Below are positions 35,683 through 44,640 of a stretch of 64,000 nt of DNA, piece after piece. Both the position numbers and the translations under genes were made by a program. The stretch is from Planctomycetales bacterium (GTDB lineage: Bacteria > Planctomycetota > Planctomycetia > Isosphaerales > Isosphaeraceae). The notes under the pieces were generated by a model, which saw nothing but the letters and a program-made list of their open reading frames with translations, had not been told where the DNA came from and made no database searches. How positions within the stretch are numbered: position 1 is the first letter of the stretch; each line of letters begins with the position of its first letter. The stretch spans positions 42,861 to 106,860 of the forward strand of contig DAIDKV010000056.1 in the NCBI GenBank assembly GCA_027449865.1, given 5' to 3'.

Positions 35683-37641
35683 TCAACGCCCGGAGCGGCT
35701 GCCCAGCTTGACACGAAGCTTGACCTCGGCCCCTCCACGTTTCACGACCACTTCAACATCCTCGCCCGGCTTGTGGGCGCCGAGGATCTCCATGTAGTCG
35801 TAGATTGTGCCGACCTTTTTGCCCGCCAGTCCGATGATGACGTCGCCGCTCTTCAGGCCGCCCTTTTCCGCCGGACTCCCCTCGCTGACGCCCTGAATCT
35901 TCATTCCGGGCTGGTCGCTGGCCTCGTAGTCGGGCATCGTCCCCAGGTAGGTTGACATTCCCGAACGTGCGGGATCCTTCGCATGGTTTGATGGGGCGTG
36001 CTCGGCGACGCGGGTGTACGTCGGACGCTCGGGACGTCGAACGATGTCGAGCACGAGCAATTCCAGGTAATCCGCGATCCGAGCCATACCGTTGTAATTG
36101 ATCAGGTTGGAGTCGTCGCTGGGGCGGTGGTAGTCGCGATGGACACCCGTGAAGGCGAAGAGGACGGGAATCTCGTAACGAGCGAATGACTGGTGATCAC
36201 TCCCGCCGAAGCCATCCGTCATCCCCTTGACCTTCTTGATCTTCAGGCCCGAGGAACGACCCAGTACGTCCACGAGGTCGTCGAAGCCGGGAGAGGTCCC
36301 GGTGCCGATCATGGTCAGTTCGTCCTTTTCGCTGAGCCGCCCCACCATGTCGCAGTTGAACATGGTGACCGTGGTCGAAAGCGGGAAAAGCGGGTGCTTC
36401 GTGTAATACTGCGACCCGAGCAGGCCGCGTTCCTCGCCGGAGAACGCGATGAACACGATTCGGCGTGGGGGTGGGTCGCGCCGGGCGCCCAGGCGTCGAG
36501 CCAGCTCAAGAACCATCGATGTCCCCGAGGCGTTGTCGTCGGCCCCGTTGTGGATATCGTGGGAGAGCGGCGCCATCGAGCCGGAAAGCAGTCCGCCGTG
36601 ACCGAGATGGTCGTAATGGCCGCCGATCACCACCGTTTCGTCGGCGTGCGGACCCGCGCCCTCAAGGACTCCCACCACGTTCTTGGTCCGAAGCTCCTCG
36701 GTCTCGATCTCAAACCGACCGCCGAGGGTCCATCCCTCCAGGGCTCGCGATCGGGGCTTCCCGTCGGAGTCGATCTGCTTCTCCAGCTCCGCGAGGGCGG
36801 GTTGCCCGGCGGCGGCGAGTAATCGGTCGGCCAGATCCCGAGAGAGCATCACGAACGGAATCCTGGCGTAGACTTGCGTTCCGGCATCATCAAACTTCAT
36901 CAGGTGGTCGGTCCCGCCCTGAACGGCCAGGCGGTCGTTGACCATGAGGACCGCCGCCGCGCCGTGCTGGAAGGCGTTCGTCGCCTTGTGCTGAAAGTTC
37001 GCGAATCGCGACATTTGCTTTCCGGTGAATGGACTCGCCTCATCCTCGTCCTGAGGCTCGCGGCGGAGAATCAACACCGCCTTCCCCTTGACGTCGAGGC
37101 CGGCATAATCGTCGTAATCGAGCTTTTCCGAGGCGGACTGCGCCGTGATCCCGTAGCCGGCGAAGACAATCGGCAGGCGATCGATCCGGCCTCCGATTCC
37201 GATACCGAGCGGCGAGAAATCGGTCGAGTTCTGACCGGTGATCGCCTTCTCGGATGGGCCCCGAAACACCAGTTCCTGCGCATGGCCGGCGCTTCGCGTA
37301 CCGCCGATCGTGAAGGGCTGGAAATAGCCATCGGCACCTGGAGCGGGCCTGAGGCCGGCTGCCTTGAAGGTCAGTCCGATGTAATCGGCGGCTTCCTCGA
37401 TCCCGCGGGTTCCGGGCCCTCGTCCGTCTCGCAGGTCCGACGCCAGATAACCGACATCCTCGTGCATCCGGACGGCGGCGGCCGAGACAAATCCTGCCGA
37501 TTCGGTCGACGACCGGCCCGGCATCGGCCCGTCGAGAGCCCTCGACGTCGCCGAGAGAGCGAACGCCGCGGTGCAGACCCCGATCGTGGTCCAGGCCCGC
37601 CGGGCGGGCCGTGTTGTCATCATCCTGAGTCGCATCGGCAT
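35683..37641 (-). CDS. Exported M28 zinc aminopeptidase with PA and PDZ domains
   Basis: A 652-residue protein. A long basic signal peptide ends near residue 35 (S-R-A-L). A PA insert lies near 130-290. The M28 catalytic region has V-I-G-G-H-Y-D-H-L-G-H, G-A-D-D-N-A-S-G-T-S and A-F-S-G-E-E-R-G-L-L-G-S with the metal ligands and general-base Glu, followed by F-N-C-D-M-V-G. The C-terminus is a PDZ domain (S-P-A-E-K-G-G-L-K-S-G-D-V-I). This architecture fits extracytoplasmic peptidases that degrade peptides outside the cell. AAGGA 9 nt upstream selects ATG 37641. The start of the binding-protein gene lies 11 nt after the stop. Confidence 0.93.
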   Translation of the reverse strand: MPMRLRMMTTRPARRAWTTIGVCTAAFALSATSRALDGPMPGRSSTESAGFVSAAAVRMHEDVGYLASDLRDGRGPGTRGIEEAADYIGLTFKAAGLRPAPGADGYFQPFTIGGTRSAGHAQELVFRGPSEKAITGQNSTDFSPLGIGIGGRIDRLPIVFAGYGITAQSASEKLDYDDYAGLDVKGKAVLILRREPQDEDEASPFTGKQMSRFANFQHKATNAFQHGAAAVLMVNDRLAVQGGTDHLMKFDDAGTQVYARIPFVMLSRDLADRLLAAAGQPALAELEKQIDSDGKPRSRALEGWTLGGRFEIETEELRTKNVVGVLEGAGPHADETVVIGGHYDHLGHGGLLSGSMAPLSHDIHNGADDNASGTSMVLELARRLGARRDPPPRRIVFIAFSGEERGLLGSQYYTKHPLFPLSTTVTMFNCDMVGRLSEKDELTMIGTGTSPGFDDLVDVLGRSSGLKIKKVKGMTDGFGGSDHQSFARYEIPVLFAFTGVHRDYHRPSDDSNLINYNGMARIADYLELLVLDIVRRPERPTYTRVAEHAPSNHAKDPARSGMSTYLGTMPDYEASDQPGMKIQGVSEGSPAEKGGLKSGDVIIGLAGKKVGTIYDYMEILGAHKPGEDVEVVVKRGGAEVKLRVKLGSRSGR

Positions 37642-37814
37642 GCGAGCCGTCCTTCCGGGGATCGAAGCGTGTCGTTCCACTGGTTGTCTTTCCACGATGA
37701 TTCTGGGAGATCGGCCGCGCATCGTCAAGCGAGCGTTGACGAGGCGATCCCACTATCATTAATCTGACGGATACGAGACTCGGACATTTGTCTTTCGAGG
37801 ATGGGAGCAGCGCG

Positions 37815-38906
37815 GTGCTCAGCGAGGACGGGATTGGGCGGTGGGCGGAGTTGCTGGCGGTTTATTGCCTGGACGTCCGCCCGGGCGAGACGATCGCGAT
37901 TGGGTCGACGATCGAGGCGGCTCCGCTGGTCGAGGCGGCGGCGAAGTCGGTCATCGAGCGAGGCGGCCATCCCCTGGTGCGGATCGAGCTACCTGGCGTG
38001 ACCGAGTATTTCCTCCAGCGGGCGAACGAGGAGCAACTGACGCATATTTCGGCCTCGTCCCTCACGGAGGCGGAGGAAGTGGACGGCCGGATTCGGATTG
38101 CGGCCGACGAGGATACCACCGCGCTGCGAGGCGTTGACCCGCGCCGGCAGGCGGCGTTCGAGCGATCGCGTGACCGGCTCCGGCGACTTGCTCGCCAGAA
38201 GCGATGGGTTCTCACTCAGTATCCGACCGCCGGATACGCACGTGCCGCCGGGATGGGGCTAGCCGAGTACGAGGCGTTCGTGGTCCGTGCGCTTTTCCTC
38301 GACCGAACCGACCCGGCCGAGGCCTGGCGCGAGCTTGGGCGTCGACAGGCGGGGCTGGTCGAGTTCATGACCGGCGTCCGCTCGATCCGGATCGAGGGCG
38401 AGGGAACGGACTTGCAGCTCTCGGTCGAGGGACGGACGTGGATCAATTCCGACGGACGGCGCAACATGCCCTCCGGGGAGATTTTCACCGGCCCAATCGA
38501 GGACTCGGCGAACGGCCGGATACGATGCGGCTTCCCGGTCTGCCGTGATGGACGACAGCTCTCCGGGATCGAGCTCGAATTCCGGGACGGGGAGGTCGTC
38601 TCGGCCCACGCCGAGGACGGCGAGGATTACCTCAGGGCCATGCTCAACGTCGACGCCGGCGCCCGGCGTCTCGGTGAGTTGGGGCTCGGCCTCAACTATG
38701 GGATCGATCGTTTTACAGGTAGCATCCTCTTCGACGAGAAGATCGGCGGGACGGTGCATCTGGCCGTCGGCCAGAGCTATCCCGAGACAGGAGGTATCAA
38801 TAACTCCGCCCTCCACTGGGATTTTATCGTCGATACCCGACAAAACGCCCGGATCACCGCGGACGGTCGCGTGGTCATGGAGGAGGGTCGGTGGCAGGTT
38901 GGGTAA
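37815..38906 (+). CDS. M29-family metalloaminopeptidase
   Basis: A 363-residue thermophilic-type aminopeptidase (AmpS/PepS). Two lobes are visible. The C-terminal part has G-V-R-S-I-R-I-E-G-E-G-T-D-L, N-M-P-S-G-E-I-F, L-N-V-D-A-G-A-R and A-V-G-Q-S-Y-P with L-H-W-D-F-I-V-D at the end, blocks that carry the two-metal site in this family. GGGAG 7 nt upstream selects GTG 37815. The TTG at 37788 has no ribosome site. It is divergent from the M28 peptidase gene. Both being peptidases suggests paired peptide catabolism, one exported and one cytosolic. Confidence 0.9.
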   Translation: MLSEDGIGRWAELLAVYCLDVRPGETIAIGSTIEAAPLVEAAAKSVIERGGHPLVRIELPGVTEYFLQRANEEQLTHISASSLTEAEEVDGRIRIAADEDTTALRGVDPRRQAAFERSRDRLRRLARQKRWVLTQYPTAGYARAAGMGLAEYEAFVVRALFLDRTDPAEAWRELGRRQAGLVEFMTGVRSIRIEGEGTDLQLSVEGRTWINSDGRRNMPSGEIFTGPIEDSANGRIRCGFPVCRDGRQLSGIELEFRDGEVVSAHAEDGEDYLRAMLNVDAGARRLGELGLGLNYGIDRFTGSILFDEKIGGTVHLAVGQSYPETGGINNSALHWDFIVDTRQNARITADGRVVMEEGRWQVG

Positions 38907-38993
38907 CCCGTTCTTTCGCCCCTGGGTTTCGATTTGGGCTGGTTGAGCACGGAGTTCCTCGTTCCTTCGAGCGATTTCAAAGGGAGCGTTGCG

Positions 38994-40322
38994 ATGCGAT
39001 GCCGAATAGCCTCGGTTCCTCTCTCTGGCTGGGCTCTGGGCTTGTTCCTGGCTCTGGCTGGAGCGATCTCGGCGCCCGGGCAGGATGCCGGGGACGCTGC
39101 TCTGAAGGATCGCGTCACGCAACTCGTCGAACGGCTCGGCGCGGAGAAGGCGGAAGCACGCGATTCGGCGAGCAAGTCGCTCACGAAACTCGGGCCAAGG
39201 ATCCTCCCGCTGTTGCCCGACCCGGCCGCCATGCCGGCCGGTGTTCGCAGGGATGAAGTTCAGAAGCTTCGCGAGGCTCTTCGGAAGGCTCAGGACGAGG
39301 TCAACCCAGGCGCCAGTCGGGTCACGATCGAGGGGAAAGGAATTCGGTTGACCGAGGCGCTCCAGCGGTTGCAGAAACAGACGGGCAATCCGATCACCGA
39401 CATGCGGGAGCAGCTTGGTGGTGACGTCACCAATCCCGCGCTCGACCTGTCCATCCGCGACCGGACCTTCTTCGAAGCTCTCGCCGAGATCGCGAAGCAG
39501 GCCGGGGTCGACCTGGAGTTTTACTCTGGCGACGGATCCATCGGGATCAAGCCCGGGATGACGTCCGCCCCAGGCGGCCCAACCCAGGCCAGCCCGCCGA
39601 TCGAGTACAACGGCCCTTTCCGGATCGAGTTAAAATCCATGAACCTCGTCCATGACTTCGAGGCCGGCACCAGCCTCGCGAACTTCCAGTTTGAAGCAGC
39701 CTGGGAGCCAAGGCTCCGACCGATGCTGCTCAAGCTGAAGGGAGACGAGATCAAGGTGATCGACGACCGGGGCAAGGACGTCAAGCCGCAGATGGCGATG
39801 GAATCCGACGAGGTCGTGATCCGCCCCGAGAACCCCGTCTCGGAGATTAACCTCAACCTCCAGGCCCCCGAACGGGCCGCCTCGAAGCTGAAATCGCTCA
39901 AGGTCAAGGCCGAGCTGACCATCCCGGCGGGGATCAAGGTGTTCCGCTTCCCCAGCCTGGCGAAGGAGAACACCAAGCTCAAGCAGGGAGATGTCGCTGT
40001 CGAGTTGCAGGACGTCGAGGTGGAAGAGCAGACGTGGAAGGTGCACGTCGAGCTGACCTACCCTGGCGAGGGCGAGGCGTTCGAAAGCTATCGCCAGGGG
40101 CTGTTTAACAATCGACTCTGGCTCCAGCGCGCGGACGGATCACGATTCGAGCACAACGGCGGCTTCAATTCGACAGGCTCCGACGGCGGCCGGCTCGGTT
40201 TCGAATACCTGTTTGTCGACGCCCCCGGCAAGCCCTCCGATTACGGGCTTGTGTACGAGACCCCAAGCCGGGTCATCAAGATTCCCCTGGAGTTCGAATT
40301 CAAGGAAATCCCGTTGCCCTGA
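38994..40322 (+). CDS. Exported protein with STN-like domain, unknown function
   Basis: A 442-residue protein with a signal peptide ending near residue 28 (A-P-G-Q). A helical region is followed by V-T-I-E-G-K-G-I-R-L-T-E-A-L-Q-R-L-Q-K-Q-T, a pattern like the short secretin/TonB N-terminal (STN) domain, then beta-rich segments with many K/E residues. The exported protein 44641-46425 has a comparable STN-like domain. GGGAG 8 nt upstream selects ATG 38994, 20 codons inside a longer frame. It starts 88 nt after the M29 gene and may be co-transcribed. Substrate and role unknown. Confidence 0.75.
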   Translation: MRCRIASVPLSGWALGLFLALAGAISAPGQDAGDAALKDRVTQLVERLGAEKAEARDSASKSLTKLGPRILPLLPDPAAMPAGVRRDEVQKLREALRKAQDEVNPGASRVTIEGKGIRLTEALQRLQKQTGNPITDMREQLGGDVTNPALDLSIRDRTFFEALAEIAKQAGVDLEFYSGDGSIGIKPGMTSAPGGPTQASPPIEYNGPFRIELKSMNLVHDFEAGTSLANFQFEAAWEPRLRPMLLKLKGDEIKVIDDRGKDVKPQMAMESDEVVIRPENPVSEINLNLQAPERAASKLKSLKVKAELTIPAGIKVFRFPSLAKENTKLKQGDVAVELQDVEVEEQTWKVHVELTYPGEGEAFESYRQGLFNNRLWLQRADGSRFEHNGGFNSTGSDGGRLGFEYLFVDAPGKPSDYGLVYETPSRVIKIPLEFEFKEIPLP

Positions 40323-40344
40323 TCCCTCGGAACTCCAAAGCATC

Positions 40345-40414
40345 GACAAAAAAGCGAAACACAAATACAGAAATCAGGAAACAACGGTTACCGGTTGAAG
40401 GTCCGTTGTTTCCT
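40345..40414 (-). terminator. Intrinsic terminator overlapping the 3' end of the sigma-54 regulator gene
   Basis: A perfect 12-bp inverted repeat (40376-40387 and 40403-40414, AGGAAACAACGG / CCGTTGTTTCCT, 15-nt loop) is followed on the minus strand by a T-rich run to about 40345. The stop codon of the regulator gene (40374) lies just after the stem, so the hairpin DNA also encodes its last dozen residues. Confidence 0.65.
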
Positions 40415-41876
40415 TCGCTTCATGCTCTTCGAGAATCTCGCGACCAATCCGTTTCCGGACGATGGGGGAGCGACGGCGCGAAGGCTTGAACTGGTCACGC
40501 TCGAGTGCGTACTTCTGAAGCTTCTGGGTAACGCTCCGCCTGGAGAGCCCGCTGTGCCGGGCGCACCTCGCCACGTTTCCCTTGAACTGGGTCAGGAGCT
40601 GCGTGAAATACTCGCGCTCGACCTGCCCAATCAGGTCGGCTGTGACATCCGGTAGCGAGCGGTCGATATCGATCAGAGCCGATCCGCGACGCCTCTCCGC
40701 GCTCCGGGGCACGACGGATTCGGGAAGGTCGTCGCGATGGAGCACCCTTCCCATCGAAAGGGCGACCGCGGCCCGAATGGCGTTCTCCAACTCGCGGACA
40801 TTTCCCGGCCAGGGGTGCCGGAGCAGGGCCTGCATCGCCTCGGGATCGATCTCGGCAATCCGAGAGCCTCCCTCGGTTCGATGCTGCTGGAGAAAGTGGG
40901 TGGCGAGCAGGGGGATATCCTCGATCCGATCCCGCAACGGGGGCAGATCAATCCGGATCACGTTGAGACGGTAAAAAAGGTCGGCTCGGAATCGACCCGC
41001 TTTCATCTCCTGTTCCAGGATCTTGTGGCTCGCGGCGATGATCCGGACGTCCACCTGAACCGTCTCAGTGCCACCCACACGCTCAAACTGCCCGGTTTGA
41101 AGCACGCGGAGCAGTTTCGGTTGGAGGCTCGCCGGGATATCGCCGGCCTCGTCGAGCAGGAGTGTTCCGCCATTCGCCAGCTCGAACCGACCGATCTTTC
41201 GCCGCTCGGCCCCGGTGAATGCCCCCTTTTCATGCCCAAACAGTTCCGACTCCAGCAACGCATCATTCAGCACAGCGCAGTTCAGCGCCACAAAAGGGCC
41301 GTTCCGGCGTGTGTCGGCCGCGTGAACGGCCCGAGCGACCAGCTCCTTGCCCGTCCCTGTTTCTCCCTGGATCAACACGGTCGAGCCAATCGGTCCAACC
41401 TGCTCGATCAGGTCGAAGATTTTTCGCATCCTCGGGCTACGGGAAACCATCGTGTGGAAATGGTAGCTGTCGGATGCCTGCTTGCGCAGCTGCTCCAGTT
41501 CGTCGATCAGCTCCCGACGTTCCAGAGTCCGCTTCACCAGAAATCGGAGGCGATCCGGGTCGCAAGGCTTGGCGATAAAATCGTCGGCGCCCGACTTCAT
41601 CGCGTGGAGGGCGTCCGTCGGCTCGCCGTAGGCGGTCAGCATGATCACACCGACCGGCATCCGTTCGGCACGGACACGACGGAGTAGCTCCAGTCCACTC
41701 AGCTCGGGCATCCTCAGATCGGTGATGACGAGATGGAACCGTCCCGAGACGAGCGCCTCCCACGCCGATCGGCCATCCGCGGCATTCTCGACCTCGTACC
41801 CCTCGGATTCGAGAATCCTGCGGAGATAATGAAGATTGATCTCGCTGTCATCCACGGCGAGAATTCGAAGTTTCAT
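40374..41876 (-). CDS. NtrC-family sigma-54-dependent response regulator
   Basis: A 500-residue regulator. The receiver domain (1-120) has D9-D10, the phosphorylation site D53 in I-T-D-L-R-M-P and Lys in A-K-P. A linker follows, then the AAA+ domain with G-E-T-G-T-G-K-E (Walker A), the sigma-54 contact G-A-F-T-G-A, and G-G-T-L-L-L-D-E-A (Walker B). The C-terminus has a Fis-type helix-turn-helix (N-V-A-R-C-A-R-H-S-G-L-S-R-R-S-V) and a basic tail. It activates sigma-54 promoters after phosphorylation. No sensor kinase is in the window. The upstream gene (41963-43090) is an exported HtrA-like protein, which is a plausible target or partner. Confidence 0.94.
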   Translation of the reverse strand: MKLRILAVDDSEINLHYLRRILESEGYEVENAADGRSAWEALVSGRFHLVITDLRMPELSGLELLRRVRAERMPVGVIMLTAYGEPTDALHAMKSGADDFIAKPCDPDRLRFLVKRTLERRELIDELEQLRKQASDSYHFHTMVSRSPRMRKIFDLIEQVGPIGSTVLIQGETGTGKELVARAVHAADTRRNGPFVALNCAVLNDALLESELFGHEKGAFTGAERRKIGRFELANGGTLLLDEAGDIPASLQPKLLRVLQTGQFERVGGTETVQVDVRIIAASHKILEQEMKAGRFRADLFYRLNVIRIDLPPLRDRIEDIPLLATHFLQQHRTEGGSRIAEIDPEAMQALLRHPWPGNVRELENAIRAAVALSMGRVLHRDDLPESVVPRSAERRRGSALIDIDRSLPDVTADLIGQVEREYFTQLLTQFKGNVARCARHSGLSRRSVTQKLQKYALERDQFKPSRRRSPIVRKRIGREILEEHEAKETTDLQPVTVVS

Positions 41877-41962
41877 AGCAGGAACCATCCTTGTTTTCGG
41901 GCACCAATCGCGGTGAAAAACATCCTGTTCCGATGAGTGACGCATTGTGCGGAGCGTTTGAG

Positions 41963-43090
41963 TCAGGGCTCCTGGCGAGTGGAAGGGGCATCAGGAGGCG
42001 GTTCCAGGGTTGGCGGGATGACGGTCTCGGGTCGGACCGGTCCGCCAGGCGTTGGCATGGCCCGCGTCCGGACCTTGATCTCCAGCGTGCGTCCCCCCTG
42101 TCGGACGATGGAGAGTGTCCGCTCCTGGCCGATCGGTGCGGATTCGATGGCATCCTGCAAGGCCGCGATTCCGTTCACGTCGCGACCGTCGATGGCGAGG
42201 ATCAGGTCCCCGGGCTCCACCCTGGCCTCGGCCGCGGGGCTATCGGGGCGAACACTCACGACCCGAAGTCCGTGACGCCCCGCCGACGGCTCCGCGGGCT
42301 CGACGCTCACGCCCAGATAGCCGCGCCGGACTTCTCCGTATCGGCCCAGATCGTCGGCCACTCGTCGGGCTCGATCGGCCGGGACCGCATGCCCGAGGGC
42401 TTCAGAACCGTCGGGACGCCGCCGGATCGGCTGGCCGATTCCGACCACCTCACCTTTCAGGTTGACCAGCACCGCACCACTACCGAGCCGACCGATGGCG
42501 TCCGTCTCGAGCCCCTCGAAGCCAGAGATCCGTCGATGCGCACTGAGGATACCGACCGATATCGAGGGATCGCCCGGGACAAAACGCCCGAGGCCAATCA
42601 GCCAGTCGCCAAGTTGGAGCTGCGAGGAATCGCCCCACGACGGCCGGGGATGGGGCAGGTCGCGCATGTCGGCGGCGATGAGGGCCAGGCCGCTTCTCCG
42701 GTCGCGGCGAATCTCGGCGGTGATCCGCTCGCGGCCATCGGCGAAGGTAACCACGAAGCGGGTCGGGCCTTCGGTGGGAGCCTCAGCCGTGAGGATGTAT
42801 CCTTTCTCGGGATCCACGATCAGGCCGGTGAACGAGACGACGGGAACGCTCAGATCAGGCGAGAAAGCAGGCGCGGGTCGTGCTCCGAGGATCGGTGGCG
42901 GCAGGAGGAATGCGTCGGCGGGACGGATGGCGACCAGTGAAGGTCGGACGCGGAGGGCCGCGGTCCGGAAGGCGGCCGAGAGGGCCGAGGCCGGATCTTC
43001 GCCCCGAGATGGGGTGACGCTCAGGGAGGTCAAAGTGAGTCCAACGAGGATCGCCCCGATGGGCCGCCTTGCCCGAGGATTGCCGGTCAT
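41963..43090 (-). CDS. HtrA/DegP-like exported protein with lost catalytic triad and C-terminal PDZ domain
   Basis: A 375-residue protein with a signal peptide (1-30). A trypsin-like fold spans about 45-235. The strand where HtrA has T-N-N-H-V reads T101-A-E-A104-P, so the His is gone. The D-I-A-L segment is S-G134-L-A-L, so the Asp is gone. The nucleophile region is L-G-S204-G-A-V-L-V-N-L, which keeps Ser but not the usual G-N-S-G-G-P. A PDZ domain occupies about 250-345. It is therefore likely a non-proteolytic PDZ binding or scaffold protein. GGAGG about 7 nt upstream supports the start. The sigma-54 regulator gene follows after 86 nt. Confidence 0.82.
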   Translation of the reverse strand: MTGNPRARRPIGAILVGLTLTSLSVTPSRGEDPASALSAAFRTAALRVRPSLVAIRPADAFLLPPPILGARPAPAFSPDLSVPVVSFTGLIVDPEKGYILTAEAPTEGPTRFVVTFADGRERITAEIRRDRRSGLALIAADMRDLPHPRPSWGDSSQLQLGDWLIGLGRFVPGDPSISVGILSAHRRISGFEGLETDAIGRLGSGAVLVNLKGEVVGIGQPIRRRPDGSEALGHAVPADRARRVADDLGRYGEVRRGYLGVSVEPAEPSAGRHGLRVVSVRPDSPAAEARVEPGDLILAIDGRDVNGIAALQDAIESAPIGQERTLSIVRQGGRTLEIKVRTRAMPTPGGPVRPETVIPPTLEPPPDAPSTRQEP

Positions 43091-43209
43091 CGGGGGTTCC
43101 TCCCTGTGCGGGTGCGTCTTTGTCGTGGATCCGTCGGGTGTGGCTCCTGGGGCCGCGCGGGCGCGATGGAAGTTCGCAGCCCCGCGCGGCCTCGAAGAAT
43201 CCAGTCGTG

Positions 43210-43239
43210 ACTATAACGAGCGGTTGGGTGTCGTCGCAA
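43210..43239 (-). promoter_or_regulatory. Candidate sigma-70 promoter for the HtrA-like gene
   Basis: On the minus strand TTGCGA (4 of 6) and TATAGT (5 of 6) are 18 nt apart. Transcription would begin near 43204, about 110 nt before the start of the HtrA-like gene, and would read on into the sigma-54 regulator gene. Confidence 0.5.
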
Positions 43240-43300
43240 TGGCGACTGACTCGTCGGGGCGTTTCACGACCTCTCGGCCCATAGATTCTTGCGCAAGGTC

Positions 43301-44605
43301 TCAGGAACCCGGCTTCGCCGCGGCTCGCGGAACATCCTGGCGTCGCGACTTCTTCTTCAGAGGCAAAGACCGTCCCTTGGCCTGGTATTCCAGGCGCCCG
43401 GCGAGCGGGTCGATATAGGGGAGCGTCTTCTTGCGGCGGCCGGCTGAGAGATGCACGACGATCGGCCGCTCAATCTGGTCGGGGTGTAACTCCACAACCC
43501 GGCGCTCTTCCTGCGGGGTTCCTTCGTGGAGGATCGTCTCCACCTTCAAGCGAATCGTCGGCTTCTTGTCGTCGATGGCAATCGTCCGGATGTGGATCGT
43601 GTAGTCGCCGTCGAACCCACGGGGGCAGACGTAAACTTCCTCGGGATGCAAGCCGTAGCCGTTCTTGAGGATCGAGCCGCCGAAGACAGTCCGAGGAAGG
43701 TCGTAGGAGGCCGTCACTCCGAGTGGTTCGTCGACGGCCAGGTCGTAGTCCGCATAACCATCCCATGTCAGGCGGATGTAGACATCGCGGCCCAGCGCCT
43801 CGCGAAGCCTCTGCTCGAGGTCGGTTGCCTCACGAGCCCGGTCCTCCTCTCGGAGGGTGGCCGCCATCTTTTCGACCTGATTTCGGCACTCGTTGCGGAT
43901 GTATTCGTCCTCGCCGGGCCAGCCGAGGGCCAGTAGCTGTTCGATGGTTCGCCCCATTCGCGCCGGATCCTTCTGAATCCGGGCAAGGTTGACGGACATC
44001 TTCAGCGGCTCGCTGCGATGTGGGACCTTCTCGGCGGCCTCGTCGACCAACACCCCAACGCGGTCGAGTTGACCCATCAGGAACATGGTGTCGGCCACGC
44101 TAACCAGGTCATTCGGATTGTGCGACTTCTGGGCCAGATCCGCGGCGTAATTGAGCGCCGTTTTGATGTCGGCCGCCGAACCGTGGTTCACCTGCATCGC
44201 CAGGGCCAGAGCACGGTACATCCAGGCCTCGGCGTTGTTTCCACGATTCCAGAGGTAACCCTTCAACGCGGCCTCGACGTCGCGCATGCGCTTCGCATGG
44301 CCGAGAAGGCGAACAGCCTCGTGGAGATTTCCTGGCGGGTCGTCGTGCTTCTTGTAGTAATCCATCCAGAAAGCGAACGGATCCTTGTGCTCGCTCGCGC
44401 GGATCGCCGACGAAGGATCGCCCCCAATTCGGATCAAACCGCGACCAGCCGGGGCACCTGTCCCCTGCGGCATGACGAGCGGCGGGACACCGCGATCGTT
44501 GGTGGTGGATTTGGGCTTCACGATCGGGCCAGCCTGCGAGGGACCATGGCCCAAAGACGAAGGGCCAGCCGGCTTTGCGCCGGACTGGCCCCGTGACCGC
44601 GTCAT
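43301..44605 (-). CDS. TPR-like protein with DUF2135/YfaP-type beta domain
   Basis: A 434-residue protein. A Pro/Gly-rich N-terminus (to about 65) precedes helical TPR-like repeats (about 80-260, for example A-E-A-W-M-Y-R-A-L-A-L-A). A beta-sandwich domain (about 270-390) shows R-L-T-W-D-G-Y-A-D-Y-D-L-A-V and G-Y-G-x-H-P-E-E-V-Y, then G-D-Y-T-I-H-I, which fits DUF2135/YfaP. The C-terminus is basic. The ATG at 44605 has no ribosome site and no signal peptide follows, so the start is uncertain. The frame is open upstream into an A9 run at the 3' end of the preceding gene. It may be translated by coupling or as an extension product. Function not established. Confidence 0.75.
   Translation of the reverse strand: MTRSRGQSGAKPAGPSSLGHGPSQAGPIVKPKSTTNDRGVPPLVMPQGTGAPAGRGLIRIGGDPSSAIRASEHKDPFAFWMDYYKKHDDPPGNLHEAVRLLGHAKRMRDVEAALKGYLWNRGNNAEAWMYRALALAMQVNHGSAADIKTALNYAADLAQKSHNPNDLVSVADTMFLMGQLDRVGVLVDEAAEKVPHRSEPLKMSVNLARIQKDPARMGRTIEQLLALGWPGEDEYIRNECRNQVEKMAATLREEDRAREATDLEQRLREALGRDVYIRLTWDGYADYDLAVDEPLGVTASYDLPRTVFGGSILKNGYGLHPEEVYVCPRGFDGDYTIHIRTIAIDDKKPTIRLKVETILHEGTPQEERRVVELHPDQIERPIVVHLSAGRRKKTLPYIDPLAGRLEYQAKGRSLPLKKKSRRQDVPRAAAKPGS
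44562..44591 (-). terminator. GC-rich hairpin between exported and TPR/DUF2135 genes
   Basis: On the minus strand GGGCCAGTCCGGC and GCCGGCTGGCCC pair with one bulged base over a 5-nt loop, followed by a T-rich TTCGTCTTT. The hairpin lies about 50 nt after the stop of the 44641 gene and inside the first codons of the next one. It could be a partial terminator or attenuator between the two genes. Confidence 0.4.
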
Positions 44606-44640
44606 GGACTGGAAGGCTGGATCGTTCCGGAGGACGTCAT

